DNA of 64,000 nucleotides from Streptomyces sulphureus DSM 40104 (GTDB lineage: Bacteria > Actinomycetota > Actinomycetes > Streptomycetales > Streptomycetaceae), in contig NZ_KB905817.1 in NCBI RefSeq assembly GCF_000381025.1, positions 124,001 to 188,000 of the forward strand. Direction: 5' to 3'. Below are positions 42,182-49,904 of this stretch, piece by piece; position 1 is the stretch's first letter; every line of letters starts with the position of its first letter. The position numbers and the translations under genes are program-made. Under the pieces are notes generated by a model. The model saw only the letters and a program-made list of their open reading frames with translations, had not been told where the DNA came from and searched no databases.

Positions 42182-43356
42182 GGGGCGTAGAGGTTCTTCC
42201 TGCTCAGCTCGTGCACGTGGTCGTGGTGCGAACCGCCCTCGTGGGCGTCGTCCGGCCCGTGAGCGTAGCCCCTCGGGGACGGGGCGCCCTGCTCGGGCCG
42301 TGCCTGTGCCGACGCGGTGGGAACGTGCGGCTCGGTGACCGGGAGGGAGGAGTCGGCGGGGAGGTCCCAGTCGGAGGTGGAGCGGTTCTTCGCGACCATT
42401 TCGGCGCCGAGTGCGGCGACCATCGCGCCGTTGTCGGTGCACAGCTTGGGGCGGGGGACGCGGAGTCGGACGCCGGCGTCGGCGCACCGTTCCTCGGCCA
42501 TCGCGCGCAGGCGGGAGTTGGCCGCGACGCCGCCGCCGATCATCAGGTGGTCGACGCCCTCGTCGCGGCAGGCGCGGAGCGCCTTGCGGGTGAGGACGTC
42601 GACGACGGCCTCCTGGAACGAGGCCGAGACGTCGGCGACCGGCACGTCCTCGCCGGCCTTCCGCTTCGCCTCGACCCACCGCGCGACGGCCGTCTTCAGG
42701 CCGGAGAAGGAGAAGTCGTAGACGGCGTCCCGCGGTCCGGTGAGGCCGCGGGGGAACGCGATCGCCGCCGGGTCGCCCTCGCGCGCGTACTTGTCGATGA
42801 CGGGGCCGCCGGGGAAGCCCAGGTTGAGGACGCGGGCCACCTTGTCGAACGCCTCGCCTGCCGCGTCGTCGATGGTCGCGCCGAGCGGACGCACGTCGCT
42901 GGTGATGTCGGGCGCGAGGAGGAGCGAGGAGTGTCCGCCGCTGACGAGCAGCGCCATCGTCGGCTCGGGGAGGGCGCCGTGTTCGAGCTGGTCGACGCAG
43001 ATGTGCGAGGCGAGGTGGTTGACGCCGTAGAGCGGCTTACCGAGCGCGTACGCGTACGCCTTCGCCGCCGAGACCCCGACGAGCAGCGCACCCGCGAGCC
43101 CCGGCCCCGCGGTGACCGCGACGCCGTCGAGGTCGGAGGCGGCGACGCCGGCCTCGGCGAGCGCGCGCTCGATCGTCGGGACCATCGCCTCCAGGTGCGC
43201 CCTGCTGGCGATCTCCGGTACGACGCCGCCGAACCGCGCGTGGGTGTCGACGCTGGAGGCGACGGCGTCGGCGAGGAGGGTGTGTCCGCGGACGATGCCG
43301 ACGCCGGTCTCGTCGCAGGAGGTCTCGATGCCGAGGACGAGGGGTTCGTCAGCCAT
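42178..43356 (-). CDS. tsaD: tRNA N6-adenosine threonylcarbamoyltransferase TsaD
   Basis: A protein of 392 residues that transfers threonylcarbamoyl from TC-AMP to A37 of ANN-decoding tRNAs, with TsaB and TsaE. The ASKHA fold shows LGIETSCDETGVGIV, the metal-binding histidines in NHLASH, LLVSGGHSSLLL, and DFSFSGLKTAV. The usual C-terminus is followed by a roughly 50-residue extension that is His-rich near the end (AHEGGSHHDHVHELSRK). Start ATG 43356, overlapping rimI by 8 bases. All partners are in this window: tsaB 0.6 kb upstream in the same operon and tsaE at 47974. Confidence 0.97.
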   Translation of the reverse strand: MADEPLVLGIETSCDETGVGIVRGHTLLADAVASSVDTHARFGGVVPEIASRAHLEAMVPTIERALAEAGVAASDLDGVAVTAGPGLAGALLVGVSAAKAYAYALGKPLYGVNHLASHICVDQLEHGALPEPTMALLVSGGHSSLLLAPDITSDVRPLGATIDDAAGEAFDKVARVLNLGFPGGPVIDKYAREGDPAAIAFPRGLTGPRDAVYDFSFSGLKTAVARWVEAKRKAGEDVPVADVSASFQEAVVDVLTRKALRACRDEGVDHLMIGGGVAANSRLRAMAEERCADAGVRLRVPRPKLCTDNGAMVAALGAEMVAKNRSTSDWDLPADSSLPVTEPHVPTASAQARPEQGAPSPRGYAHGPDDAHEGGSHHDHVHELSRKNLYAP

Positions 43357-43933
43357 GGTTGTCTGTCCCTTGGGTGGTGCCTTCGGTGTGGTCGGTCGTG
43401 CGCGGGGGATGCGCCGCAGCGGTCGGCGGGGGGTGGGCGGCCGGGTCGGCGAGGCGCATCACGAGGGCGTCGACGTTGCCCGGTTGGTAGTAGCCGCGTC
43501 TCGTGCCGACGGGTTCGAAGCCGAAGCGCTCGTAGAGGCGCTGCGCCGGCGCGTTGTCGACCCGGACCTCCAACAGCGCCTCTTCCGCCTCCAGTTCGGT
43601 GGCGGCGGCGAGGAGGCCCGCGAGCAGCCTCGCCCCGAGCCCCGTGCCGCGGTGCCCCGGCAGCACGCCGATCGTCTGCACGTCCGCGGTGCCGGCGACG
43701 ACGGCGACGCCGCCGTACCCGACGAGCCCCCGGTACTCCGCAGGACCGGCCTCCGCCTCGGCGACGAGGTACCGCCGGGTCGCGAACGGGCCGCGCGCAT
43801 GCGCCAGTTCGGACCAGAACATGCCGGCCGTCCACGCGTCCTCGGGGAAGAGCTCCGCCTCGAGGCCGAGCACCGGTTCAATGTCCCACCAGCGCATCTC
43901 CCGCAGCGCCACGGCGGGCGGGGACGCCGTCAT
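43349..43933 (-). CDS. rimI: Ribosomal protein S18-alanine N-acetyltransferase RimI
   Basis: A protein of 194 residues of the GNAT fold: LREMRWWDIEPVLGLEAELFPEDAWTAGMFWSEL, the acetyl-CoA loop IGVLPGHRGTGLGARLL, and RLYERFGFEPVGTRRGYYQ. The sequence and its place between tsaB and tsaD identify RimI, which acetylates the N-terminus of ribosomal protein S18. A Pro/Thr/His-rich tail of about 35 residues overlaps the tsaD start by 8 bases, so the genes are coupled. Confidence 0.93.
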   Translation of the reverse strand: MTASPPAVALREMRWWDIEPVLGLEAELFPEDAWTAGMFWSELAHARGPFATRRYLVAEAEAGPAEYRGLVGYGGVAVVAGTADVQTIGVLPGHRGTGLGARLLAGLLAAATELEAEEALLEVRVDNAPAQRLYERFGFEPVGTRRGYYQPGNVDALVMRLADPAAHPPPTAAAHPPRTTDHTEGTTQGTDNHG

Positions 43934-43979
43934 CCCCGCCCCCTGCGCCGTGCGGGACGCCGGGCGGCAGCCACCGCGG

Positions 43980-44651
43980 TCACTGCGGCGTGACCACCTT
44001 GTAGTTCGCCGGGACCTCGGCGTCGGGCCGACGGAGGTAGAGCGGCCGGGGCGGGAGCAACTCCGCGCCCGCGGCGAGGCGTTCGGCCGCCAACTGCGCG
44101 AGCGCCTCGGCCGACTGCTCGGCCGGGAGGTCCTTGCGGACGTCGGGAAAGGACTCCGGGTACAGCCGGGCTCCCGCGCCTGCGGCGGGCAGCGCGGCGA
44201 CGTCCGCCGGCAGGTCGCCGGGGCGGTCGACGGCGGGGTCGCCGACGCGGGTGCGGGCGTCGGCGTAGCGGGCCCAGTAGACCTCCTTGCGGCGCGCGTC
44301 CGTGGCGACGACGAAGGGCTCCCTGAGACCGGAGGCGTACGCGAGCCCGTCGAGCGTGCAGACGCCGTGCACCGGCAGGTTCAGCGCGGCGCCGAACGCG
44401 GCGGCCGTCGCGAGACCCACGCGCAGCCCCGTGTAGGGGCCGGGCCCGACGCCGACGACGAGCGCGTCGACCTCGCTCAGGGGCCGGTCCGCCTCGGCGA
44501 GGACGCGGTCCACGGCGGGGAGGAGGAGTTCGCCGTGGCGCCGGGCGTCGACCTGGTGGGAGGCGGCGAGGGTGCGGCCGCCGGCGCCGTCGGCCTCGCG
44601 GAGGGCGACCGTGACGGCGGGGGTTGCGGTGTCGAGGGCGAGCAGTAGCAC
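43980..44651 (-). CDS. tsaB: tRNA threonylcarbamoyladenosine biosynthesis protein TsaB
   Basis: A protein of 223 residues: LLLALDTATPAVTVALREADG, HGELLLPAVDRVLAEA, VVGVGPGPYTGLRVGLATA and VVATDARRKEVYWARY are diagnostic. TsaB is the scaffold paralogue of TsaD and forms the t6A complex with TsaD and TsaE. The GTG at 44651 gives VLLLALDTATP; GGAGG lies only 2-3 bases upstream, which is tight, but upstream codons read into non-family sequence. First gene of the operon tsaB-rimI-tsaD-ABM-like gene. Confidence 0.93.
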   Translation of the reverse strand: MLLLALDTATPAVTVALREADGAGGRTLAASHQVDARRHGELLLPAVDRVLAEADRPLSEVDALVVGVGPGPYTGLRVGLATAAAFGAALNLPVHGVCTLDGLAYASGLREPFVVATDARRKEVYWARYADARTRVGDPAVDRPGDLPADVAALPAAGAGARLYPESFPDVRKDLPAEQSAEALAQLAAERLAAGAELLPPRPLYLRRPDAEVPANYKVVTPQ

Positions 44652-44802
44652 GCCCTCCAGCGTACGGCGCCCGGCGGGGTGCCCTCGCCGCGGGCGCTCG
44701 AAGGGGCGCGCGCGAGAGGTGCACACCCCGCGGTGTCTGCCACGGAACAGCGGCGCGGACGTCCGGCACGCGCCCGGTGCGCACGCCCCGGAGCGCCGAC
44801 CG

Positions 44803-46152
44803 TCAGTCGTCCTTCTGCGCCGCCTGCTTCTCCGCCGCGTCGCCGAACGGCATGTCGGTGCCGGTGAGCTTCGCCCTGATCCCTTCCTTCTCGACGGAGA
44901 TGTGGCGCAGCCGCACATCCCCCGGGATCTCGGGGAGCTTCATCGAGAGCGACAGCTTCTCCGCCAGCTTCGGCTCCTCGATCTTCTTCAGCGCGTCCAC
45001 GAGCGACGGGTCGACGCCGATCTTCTGCAGGACCGCGGGGTGCTGGACGGCGAGGTCGACAAGGTTGAGCTTCATCACCTTGTCGAGGAACTTCGGCGTC
45101 CCCGTGACGCGGTTCAGCTCGGCCTCGCTCTCCCGCACGCGCTGCGCCCGCTCCTCGGAGAGCCCGAAGCGCTCCGCGATCGCCTCCACGCCGAAGAGCG
45201 CCTTCGCCTTCGCCGCGTCCCGCTGGATGCGCTCGGCCATAGGCGCGGCCAGGCGCAGACCGCCGTCGGGGCCGGGTGTGAAGCTGAAGAGCCCCGGGAC
45301 GACGAGCCGCATGTCGTCGACGGTGGTCCCCACCCCGTGGTCGCTCGTGCGCTGGAGGTGCGCCCGCGCCTTGACCTTGACCTTCGTCCCGGCCACGGGG
45401 AGCTCCCCGTCGGCGAGCACCGTGCTGGTGCCTCCCGCTGTGAACTTCACCTGAGAGGTGCCGAGTTCGCGGTCGAGGTCGTCGAAGGCGAGGAGGACGT
45501 CGCCCTCCATGCGGCCGAGGACCGCGCCCTTGATCGACGTGGGCGCGTCCCCGACGATCTTCACATCCTTGACGTTGCCGTTGATCTGCGCGAGCGAGAT
45601 CCGGCCGGCGGGGACGTCGGGGATCGTCACGTCGACGTCGTCCATCCGCTCACCGAGGAGCTGGGTGAGGAAGGGGAAGCCACGGATGTGCACCTCGGGT
45701 GCGGCGTGCAGGTTCATCGACTCCTGCACCTTCTTCTCCGCCTGTTGCTCGGCGTAGAGCGCGGCCCAGCGGTCACCGACGACGGTGAAGGCGAGGAGGA
45801 CGCAGCAGGCGATGGCGACCTTGATCGTCATCCGCAGCCGGGACCTGCGCCTGCGGCGCACGGCGCGGAGGTACGGCATGTCGTCCGTGTACGCGGGCTC
45901 GTCGTAGTCCGAGCGCAAGCGGAATCCGAGTGGGCCGTCGGCATGCGGGTCGCCGTACGAGTCGTCGTCGGGGTCCGCGTCGGGCGAGAGCGCCTCGTAC
46001 GGGTTGTAACTGCTGTTCGCCGGGGCCGGCGGGACGTCCGAGGAGGCGAGCTCGGACAGCTCGTCGTATGGGTTCCGGCTGCTGTCGTCGGAAGAACCGG
46101 AACCCGTCGATATCGATGAGCCGGAGCCTGTCGATGATCCGTGGGGGGTCAT
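44803..46152 (-). CDS. LmeA/DUF2993-family lipid-binding membrane protein
   Basis: A protein of 449 residues. A 110-residue Ser/Asp/Tyr-rich cytoplasmic head is followed by RRRRRSRLR and one membrane helix (MTIKVAIACCVLLAFTVVG). The outer domain matches DUF2993: AEKKVQESMNLHAAPEVHIRGFPFLTQLLGERMDDVDVTIPDVPAG. The mycobacterial member LmeA binds phospholipid and supports envelope mannolipid assembly. A related envelope role is plausible but not shown. The head contains two NPYE/NPYD motifs (NPYDEL, NPYEAL). It lies upstream of tsaB on the same strand, 151 bases away. Confidence 0.85.
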   Translation of the reverse strand: MTPHGSSTGSGSSISTGSGSSDDSSRNPYDELSELASSDVPPAPANSSYNPYEALSPDADPDDDSYGDPHADGPLGFRLRSDYDEPAYTDDMPYLRAVRRRRRSRLRMTIKVAIACCVLLAFTVVGDRWAALYAEQQAEKKVQESMNLHAAPEVHIRGFPFLTQLLGERMDDVDVTIPDVPAGRISLAQINGNVKDVKIVGDAPTSIKGAVLGRMEGDVLLAFDDLDRELGTSQVKFTAGGTSTVLADGELPVAGTKVKVKARAHLQRTSDHGVGTTVDDMRLVVPGLFSFTPGPDGGLRLAAPMAERIQRDAAKAKALFGVEAIAERFGLSEERAQRVRESEAELNRVTGTPKFLDKVMKLNLVDLAVQHPAVLQKIGVDPSLVDALKKIEEPKLAEKLSLSMKLPEIPGDVRLRHISVEKEGIRAKLTGTDMPFGDAAEKQAAQKDD

Positions 46153-46388
46153 CGCCTTATGCCAACACAGGCGTGGCCGTTACTCCAAGTCCCGGTATAC
46201 GGCCTGCGGAGAACATGTGTATAAGAGGTGCCTGCGGTATCTGCGCCGGCTCCGGGCCGGAGCATGTCGGTACCGGCTGCTACCGTCAACGCCGGCACGG
46301 AGTACGGCGTAACGGCGTATCGCAGCGGTCGTGAGGCCCGCGCGCCCCGTCCCGCGCACCCGGGGAAGCAGGAGGAAGGCGGCAGACC

Positions 46389-46958
46389 ATGGCACGCAAC
46401 AGCGCGGGTTTCGTCGTCGCTGGGCTCACCGCGGCGGCGCTCGCCGGTGTGGGATTCCTCGCGCTCCAGGCCAACGCCGCACAGGACCGCGCGGAGCAGG
46501 GCAAACCCTCCCCCTCCCCCACGCGGTCGGCGAACGACCGCGAAGGCGGCGAGCAGGCGGAGAAGCCGTCCAAGTCCGAGGCGCTGCCGCCGCGTTCGGG
46601 CAAGGGCATGCGCGTCGTCTACGCGCTGGAGCGCAAGCGGGTGTGGCTCGTGGAGAAGGGCGGCGAGGTCGAGCGCACCTTCCGTGTGATGCCGAGCCCC
46701 GTCAGCCCGCCGCCCGGCGAGTACCGCGTGGAGTCGCGCGCCTCGCACGTCACCGGCTCGGACAACGTCCCGGTGGAGAACGTCGTGCGGTTCGCCACGG
46801 TGCGCGGCACCACGATCGGCTTCAGCGCCGCGCTCGACGGCTCCACACCCGACCCCGAGTCGCGGCAGCAGACGGGCGGGGTGCGCGAGACGCGCGAGGA
46901 CGGCGAGGCGATGTGGCTCTTCGCGACGATCGGCACCAAGGTCGTCGTCGTCCGCTGA
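46389..46958 (+). CDS. Secreted L,D-transpeptidase-like protein without catalytic residues
   Basis: A protein of 189 residues. The signal peptide is MARNSAGFVVAGLTAAALAGVGFLALQANAA, followed by a Ser/Pro/Glu-rich linker and then a domain with the YkuD strand order: VVYALERKRVWLVEKGGEVERTFRVM, PPPGEYRV, and IGFSAALDG before QQTGGVRETREDGEAMWLFATIGTKVVV. In active L,D-transpeptidases the last segment carries the Ser-x-Gly-Cys-x-Arg nucleophile and an upstream His-Gly. Here the Cys is Gly and the His is Ser, so no cross-linking activity is expected. Start ATG 46389 with GGAAGGCGG upstream. It may bind peptidoglycan without cutting it (inference). Confidence 0.75.
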   Translation: MARNSAGFVVAGLTAAALAGVGFLALQANAAQDRAEQGKPSPSPTRSANDREGGEQAEKPSKSEALPPRSGKGMRVVYALERKRVWLVEKGGEVERTFRVMPSPVSPPPGEYRVESRASHVTGSDNVPVENVVRFATVRGTTIGFSAALDGSTPDPESRQQTGGVRETREDGEAMWLFATIGTKVVVVR

Positions 46959-46994
46959 CGCGCGACCGGACCCGGCTGCTGCCGACGGTCCTGC

Positions 46995-47198
46995 TCAGGC
47001 CGCGTCGCACTCCGGGGCTTCGCTTCTCTCCCCCGGCGCCTCGGGCGGCGTCGAGACCGTGCGGGCCGCGGCGCACGAGGCGAGCAACTCGCCCATCGAG
47101 GGAGTCGCCGTGGGCGGGGCGCTCTCGGCGGCGGACCGGGAGCGCCTGACTGCCGCCGCGGCGGTACGCGCCTGGGGCGCGCGCTCTGCTGCCGTCAT
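46995..47198 (-). CDS. Small hypothetical protein
   Basis: A protein of 67 residues rich in Ala, Arg, Ser and Pro, with a central TPSMGELLASCAAARTVSTPP that looks helical. ATG 47198 has GGGAG six bases upstream and high third-position GC. Function unknown. It converges on the transpeptidase-like gene. It resembles other short Ala-rich Streptomyces ORFs with a GELL-AxxAARxVSTPP core, but I cannot confirm the family. Confidence 0.5.
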   Translation of the reverse strand: MTAAERAPQARTAAAAVRRSRSAAESAPPTATPSMGELLASCAAARTVSTPPEAPGERSEAPECDAA

Positions 47199-47973
47199 CC
47201 CAACTCCCTAGGCGCCCCGCCTCCGCGAAGGCCCGGAGGTCCACGGCGGGCGAGGCTACTGAGGTTTACCTAACCTGGCGTACATTGCCCATGGGACCAC
47301 GGCCGTGGAGTGCGATGCAACATCTTCCCGACGTGCTGTCGGGAACGCGGAGGTGTGCGCGAGGTCCGTAGCGGGAGAACGCGCGCCCCCGGCGCGGACG
47401 TTGGAGTGCTTTGCGCCCGAGCGCGTGGCCTGTGGTCTTGTCGACGGGCGCGGGGACGGTCGTCGTTCTCGCACGGCCTCCAGCAGCGGGGTGCCTGCGG
47501 GGCGCGGAGTGCGATCTCGCACTCGTCCCCGAGGACAGGGAGCAACTGGTCTGTCTCCGCCGAGTGGTCGCCAAGCGCCCTGGCGAGGCGGACGTGGTGG
47601 TCGTTGCCCTGGCCCCGGTGCCGGGCGAGAGTCGAGGCCGCGCCTGAGGGGATCGGGACGCCCTCGTTCGTGCACCGGGCGAGCGGCCGAGGCGCCGGGA
47701 ACGGCGGATGGCGAAAGGTCGTCGCAGTCCCGCGGCGCCCACCGCGTCGTCGGACGCAGGTGCAGGCGCACCTTGCGGAACCTGCTGGGTCGCCCAGGTG
47801 TCGGGCGCGACAACGCGAACCGGGCGGCGAGCACCACGACTTCACCCGCTGCTCAACCAGCCCGACGCAGCGGCCTCGGCACCTCCGCCGGTGCGTACGG
47901 CGGCACACGCACGGCGAGACTCACGCCCGGCGCGCACCGGGCGCACGTCCGGGAGAGGCGTAGGGGCCGGTGA
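47199..47973. other. Long stretch without an identifiable gene
   Basis: 775 bases. Every frame longer than 70 codons is Arg/Pro/Thr-rich and internally unlike a folded protein. The best is a plus-strand frame starting TTG at 47411 (ending 47647; middle reads AECDLALVPEDREQLVCLRRVV), which has hydrophobic strand-like segments but no ribosome binding site or homology I recognise. It could be a decayed gene. An AT-richer spot at 47262-47290 (GGTTTACCTAACCTGG) may be the promoter of the small gene at 47198 or part of an operator. Confidence 0.4.
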
Positions 47974-48543
47974 CTACCCGAGCGCGGAGAGGTCGCATCC
48001 GGCCCAGCGTGCGCCGACGCCCGTCACTTCCACGCTCCGCGGGTCCTCCTCGTCGTCGGGCGCCGTGCCGTTGTCCTCTCCGAGGCTGCGCCCCAGCCGG
48101 ACGTGGAGCCGGTCCTCGGTGAGCTCCTCGACGCGGCCCTCCCCCCACTCGACCACGACCACCGACTCGGGCAGCGTCACGTCGAGGTCGAGGTCCTCCA
48201 TCTCGTCGAGGCCGCCGCCGAGCCGGTAGGCGTCGACGTGGACGAGCGGCGGCCCGTCGACGAGCGAGGGGTGGACCCGGGCGATGACGAAGGTGGGGGA
48301 GGTGACGGCTCCCCGGACGCCGAGGCCCTCGCCCAGGCCGCGGGTGAGCGTGGTCTTGCCCGCGCCCAACTCGCCGGTGAGCAGCACGAGATCGCCGGCG
48401 CGCAGCAGGGTCGCGAGCGCTCTGCCGAGCTCCTGCATCCGCTCCGGTGTCCCGACTCTCCCCGACCAGCGGGCGGTGGGCTCAGCGGCCTCGTGCGGTG
48501 CGGTCGTCGCGGGGTCCCCGGTCTGGCGGTGCGGTGCTTCCAT
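47974..48543 (-). CDS. tsaE: tRNA threonylcarbamoyladenosine biosynthesis ATPase TsaE
   Basis: A protein of 189 residues. Walker A GELGAGKTTLTRGLGEGLG, TSPTFVIARVH, VHVDAYRLGG and VVVVEWGEGR (Walker B region) are diagnostic. TsaE hydrolyses ATP to reset the TsaB-TsaD complex in t6A synthesis. An N-terminal extension of about 30 residues and an approximately 40-residue C-terminal extension make it longer than the E. coli protein (153 residues). Its first 62 bases overlap the end of the alpha/beta hydrolase gene. Confidence 0.95.
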   Translation of the reverse strand: MEAPHRQTGDPATTAPHEAAEPTARWSGRVGTPERMQELGRALATLLRAGDLVLLTGELGAGKTTLTRGLGEGLGVRGAVTSPTFVIARVHPSLVDGPPLVHVDAYRLGGGLDEMEDLDLDVTLPESVVVVEWGEGRVEELTEDRLHVRLGRSLGEDNGTAPDDEEDPRSVEVTGVGARWAGCDLSALG

Positions 48544-49864
48544 GGCTCCGGATGGTACGCGCCAGCAGCGCGGCGAGTTCCTCGTTGACCTCTTCCGGCC
48601 GCTCCAGCATCGCCAGATGGCCCGTGCGCTCCAGCACCGCGAGCTCCGCCTGCGGGAGGGCGGCCGCGATCTCCTCGCTGTGCTGCACCGGCGTGATCAG
48701 GTCGCGGTCCGCCGCGAGGACGAGTACGGCCGCGCCGCTCAGGGCCCGAAGCTCCTCGCGCTTGTCGTGGACGCCGAAGGCGGGCAGGAACTCGGCGACG
48801 ACGTCGATCGGCACCGACTCCAACAGCCGCTCGGCGAACCGCGCGACACCCGGGTCGACCTCGCGCGGGCTGCCGAAGGAGTAGCGCTTCACCAGCCCGG
48901 CGAAGACGTCGGCCGCCGCCCGCCGCCCGCGCTCCACGAGCTCGGTCTGCGCGACGAGCGCGCGCAGCACCCCGGGCAGCACCCGGCGCGCGGCGCGCAC
49001 GCCGGCGGCCGGCAGCCCGTACGTCACCTCGGCGAGCCGACCGGCGCTCGTCCCCAACAGCGCGACTCCGACGACGCGTTCGGCGACGTACTCCGGGTAC
49101 TGCGCGGCGAGCGCCATCACCGTCATGCCGCCCATCGAGTGGCCGACGAGCACCACGGGGCCGCTCGGCACGGCCGCGTCGAGGACGGCCTTCAGGTCCC
49201 GGCCGAGCAGGTCGATGGAGACCTCCCCGCCGACGGGGCCGCGGCCCGAACGCCCGTGGCTGCGCTGGTCCCACCAGACGGTGCGCACCGCGCCGCGGAG
49301 CGCCGCGCGCTGGAAGTGCCAGACGTCCTGATCGAGGCAGTAACCGTGGGAGAAGACGAGCGTCGGCGGCTCCGGTACGGACCCGCGGGGCGTACGCCGG
49401 AGCAGGCCCAACAGGCGGTCGCGGTACGGGCGCACGGGCTGCCCGGTCCCTTCGAGCCGAACGGAGGGGACGCTCGGACCGCCGAACCCGTCGCCTGCGA
49501 CGGGCGATCGGGCAGAGTCCGCAACAGGCGCTGGGGCAGCGTCCGCGACGGGCGATCGGGCGGAGTCCCCGACGGGCACTCGCTCGCTGCCCGCGACAGA
49601 ACCTCCGGAAGCGGCGCGCTCGCCCGCCTCCTCGACCTCGTAGTGCAGCGCCGTTCCGTCCTCCGCGTACGCCGTCCCCTGCGCACCCCGGAGCGTCCCG
49701 TACGGGCCTTCCGCGTCGAGCGCGAGGCGGGCCTTGCGCCGCACCCCGCGGTGGACGGTGAGCCGCTCGACGGCGACCCCGGCCGCGACGGCCCCTATCG
49801 CGGCCCCGGCGATCCCCGCCTTGCGGGCGGCGCCACGCGCACCGCCACCTTCCGACTCGGCCAT
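48482..49864 (-). CDS. Alpha/beta hydrolase, membrane-associated
   Basis: A protein of 460 residues. A Gly/Ala-rich hydrophobic segment near the start (AGIAGAAIGAVAAGVAVERL) may be a membrane anchor. The hydrolase core has VFSHGYCLDQDVWHFQRAAL, DQRSHGRSG, the nucleophile elbow GHSMGGM, LAADRDLITP and the catalytic His in ERTGHLAML. Between the anchor and core lies a Pro/Ser/Ala insertion with SARSPVAD repeats. Substrate unknown. The ATG at 49864 is used; the frame stays open to 50290 inside alr. In the alr-hydrolase-tsaE operon the hydrolase lies 40 bases after alr. Confidence 0.85.
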   Translation of the reverse strand: MAESEGGGARGAARKAGIAGAAIGAVAAGVAVERLTVHRGVRRKARLALDAEGPYGTLRGAQGTAYAEDGTALHYEVEEAGERAASGGSVAGSERVPVGDSARSPVADAAPAPVADSARSPVAGDGFGGPSVPSVRLEGTGQPVRPYRDRLLGLLRRTPRGSVPEPPTLVFSHGYCLDQDVWHFQRAALRGAVRTVWWDQRSHGRSGRGPVGGEVSIDLLGRDLKAVLDAAVPSGPVVLVGHSMGGMTVMALAAQYPEYVAERVVGVALLGTSAGRLAEVTYGLPAAGVRAARRVLPGVLRALVAQTELVERGRRAAADVFAGLVKRYSFGSPREVDPGVARFAERLLESVPIDVVAEFLPAFGVHDKREELRALSGAAVLVLAADRDLITPVQHSEEIAAALPQAELAVLERTGHLAMLERPEEVNEELAALLARTIRSHGSTAPPDRGPRDDRTARGR

Positions 49865-49904
49865 GGACGCTCGACCCCCTGCGACTCCGTGCCTGGACGC
49901 TCCG

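Noticed and set aside
47411..47647. 78-codon plus-strand frame
   Set aside because: TTG start, no ribosome binding site and no recognised homology; reported only as part of the unexplained gap.
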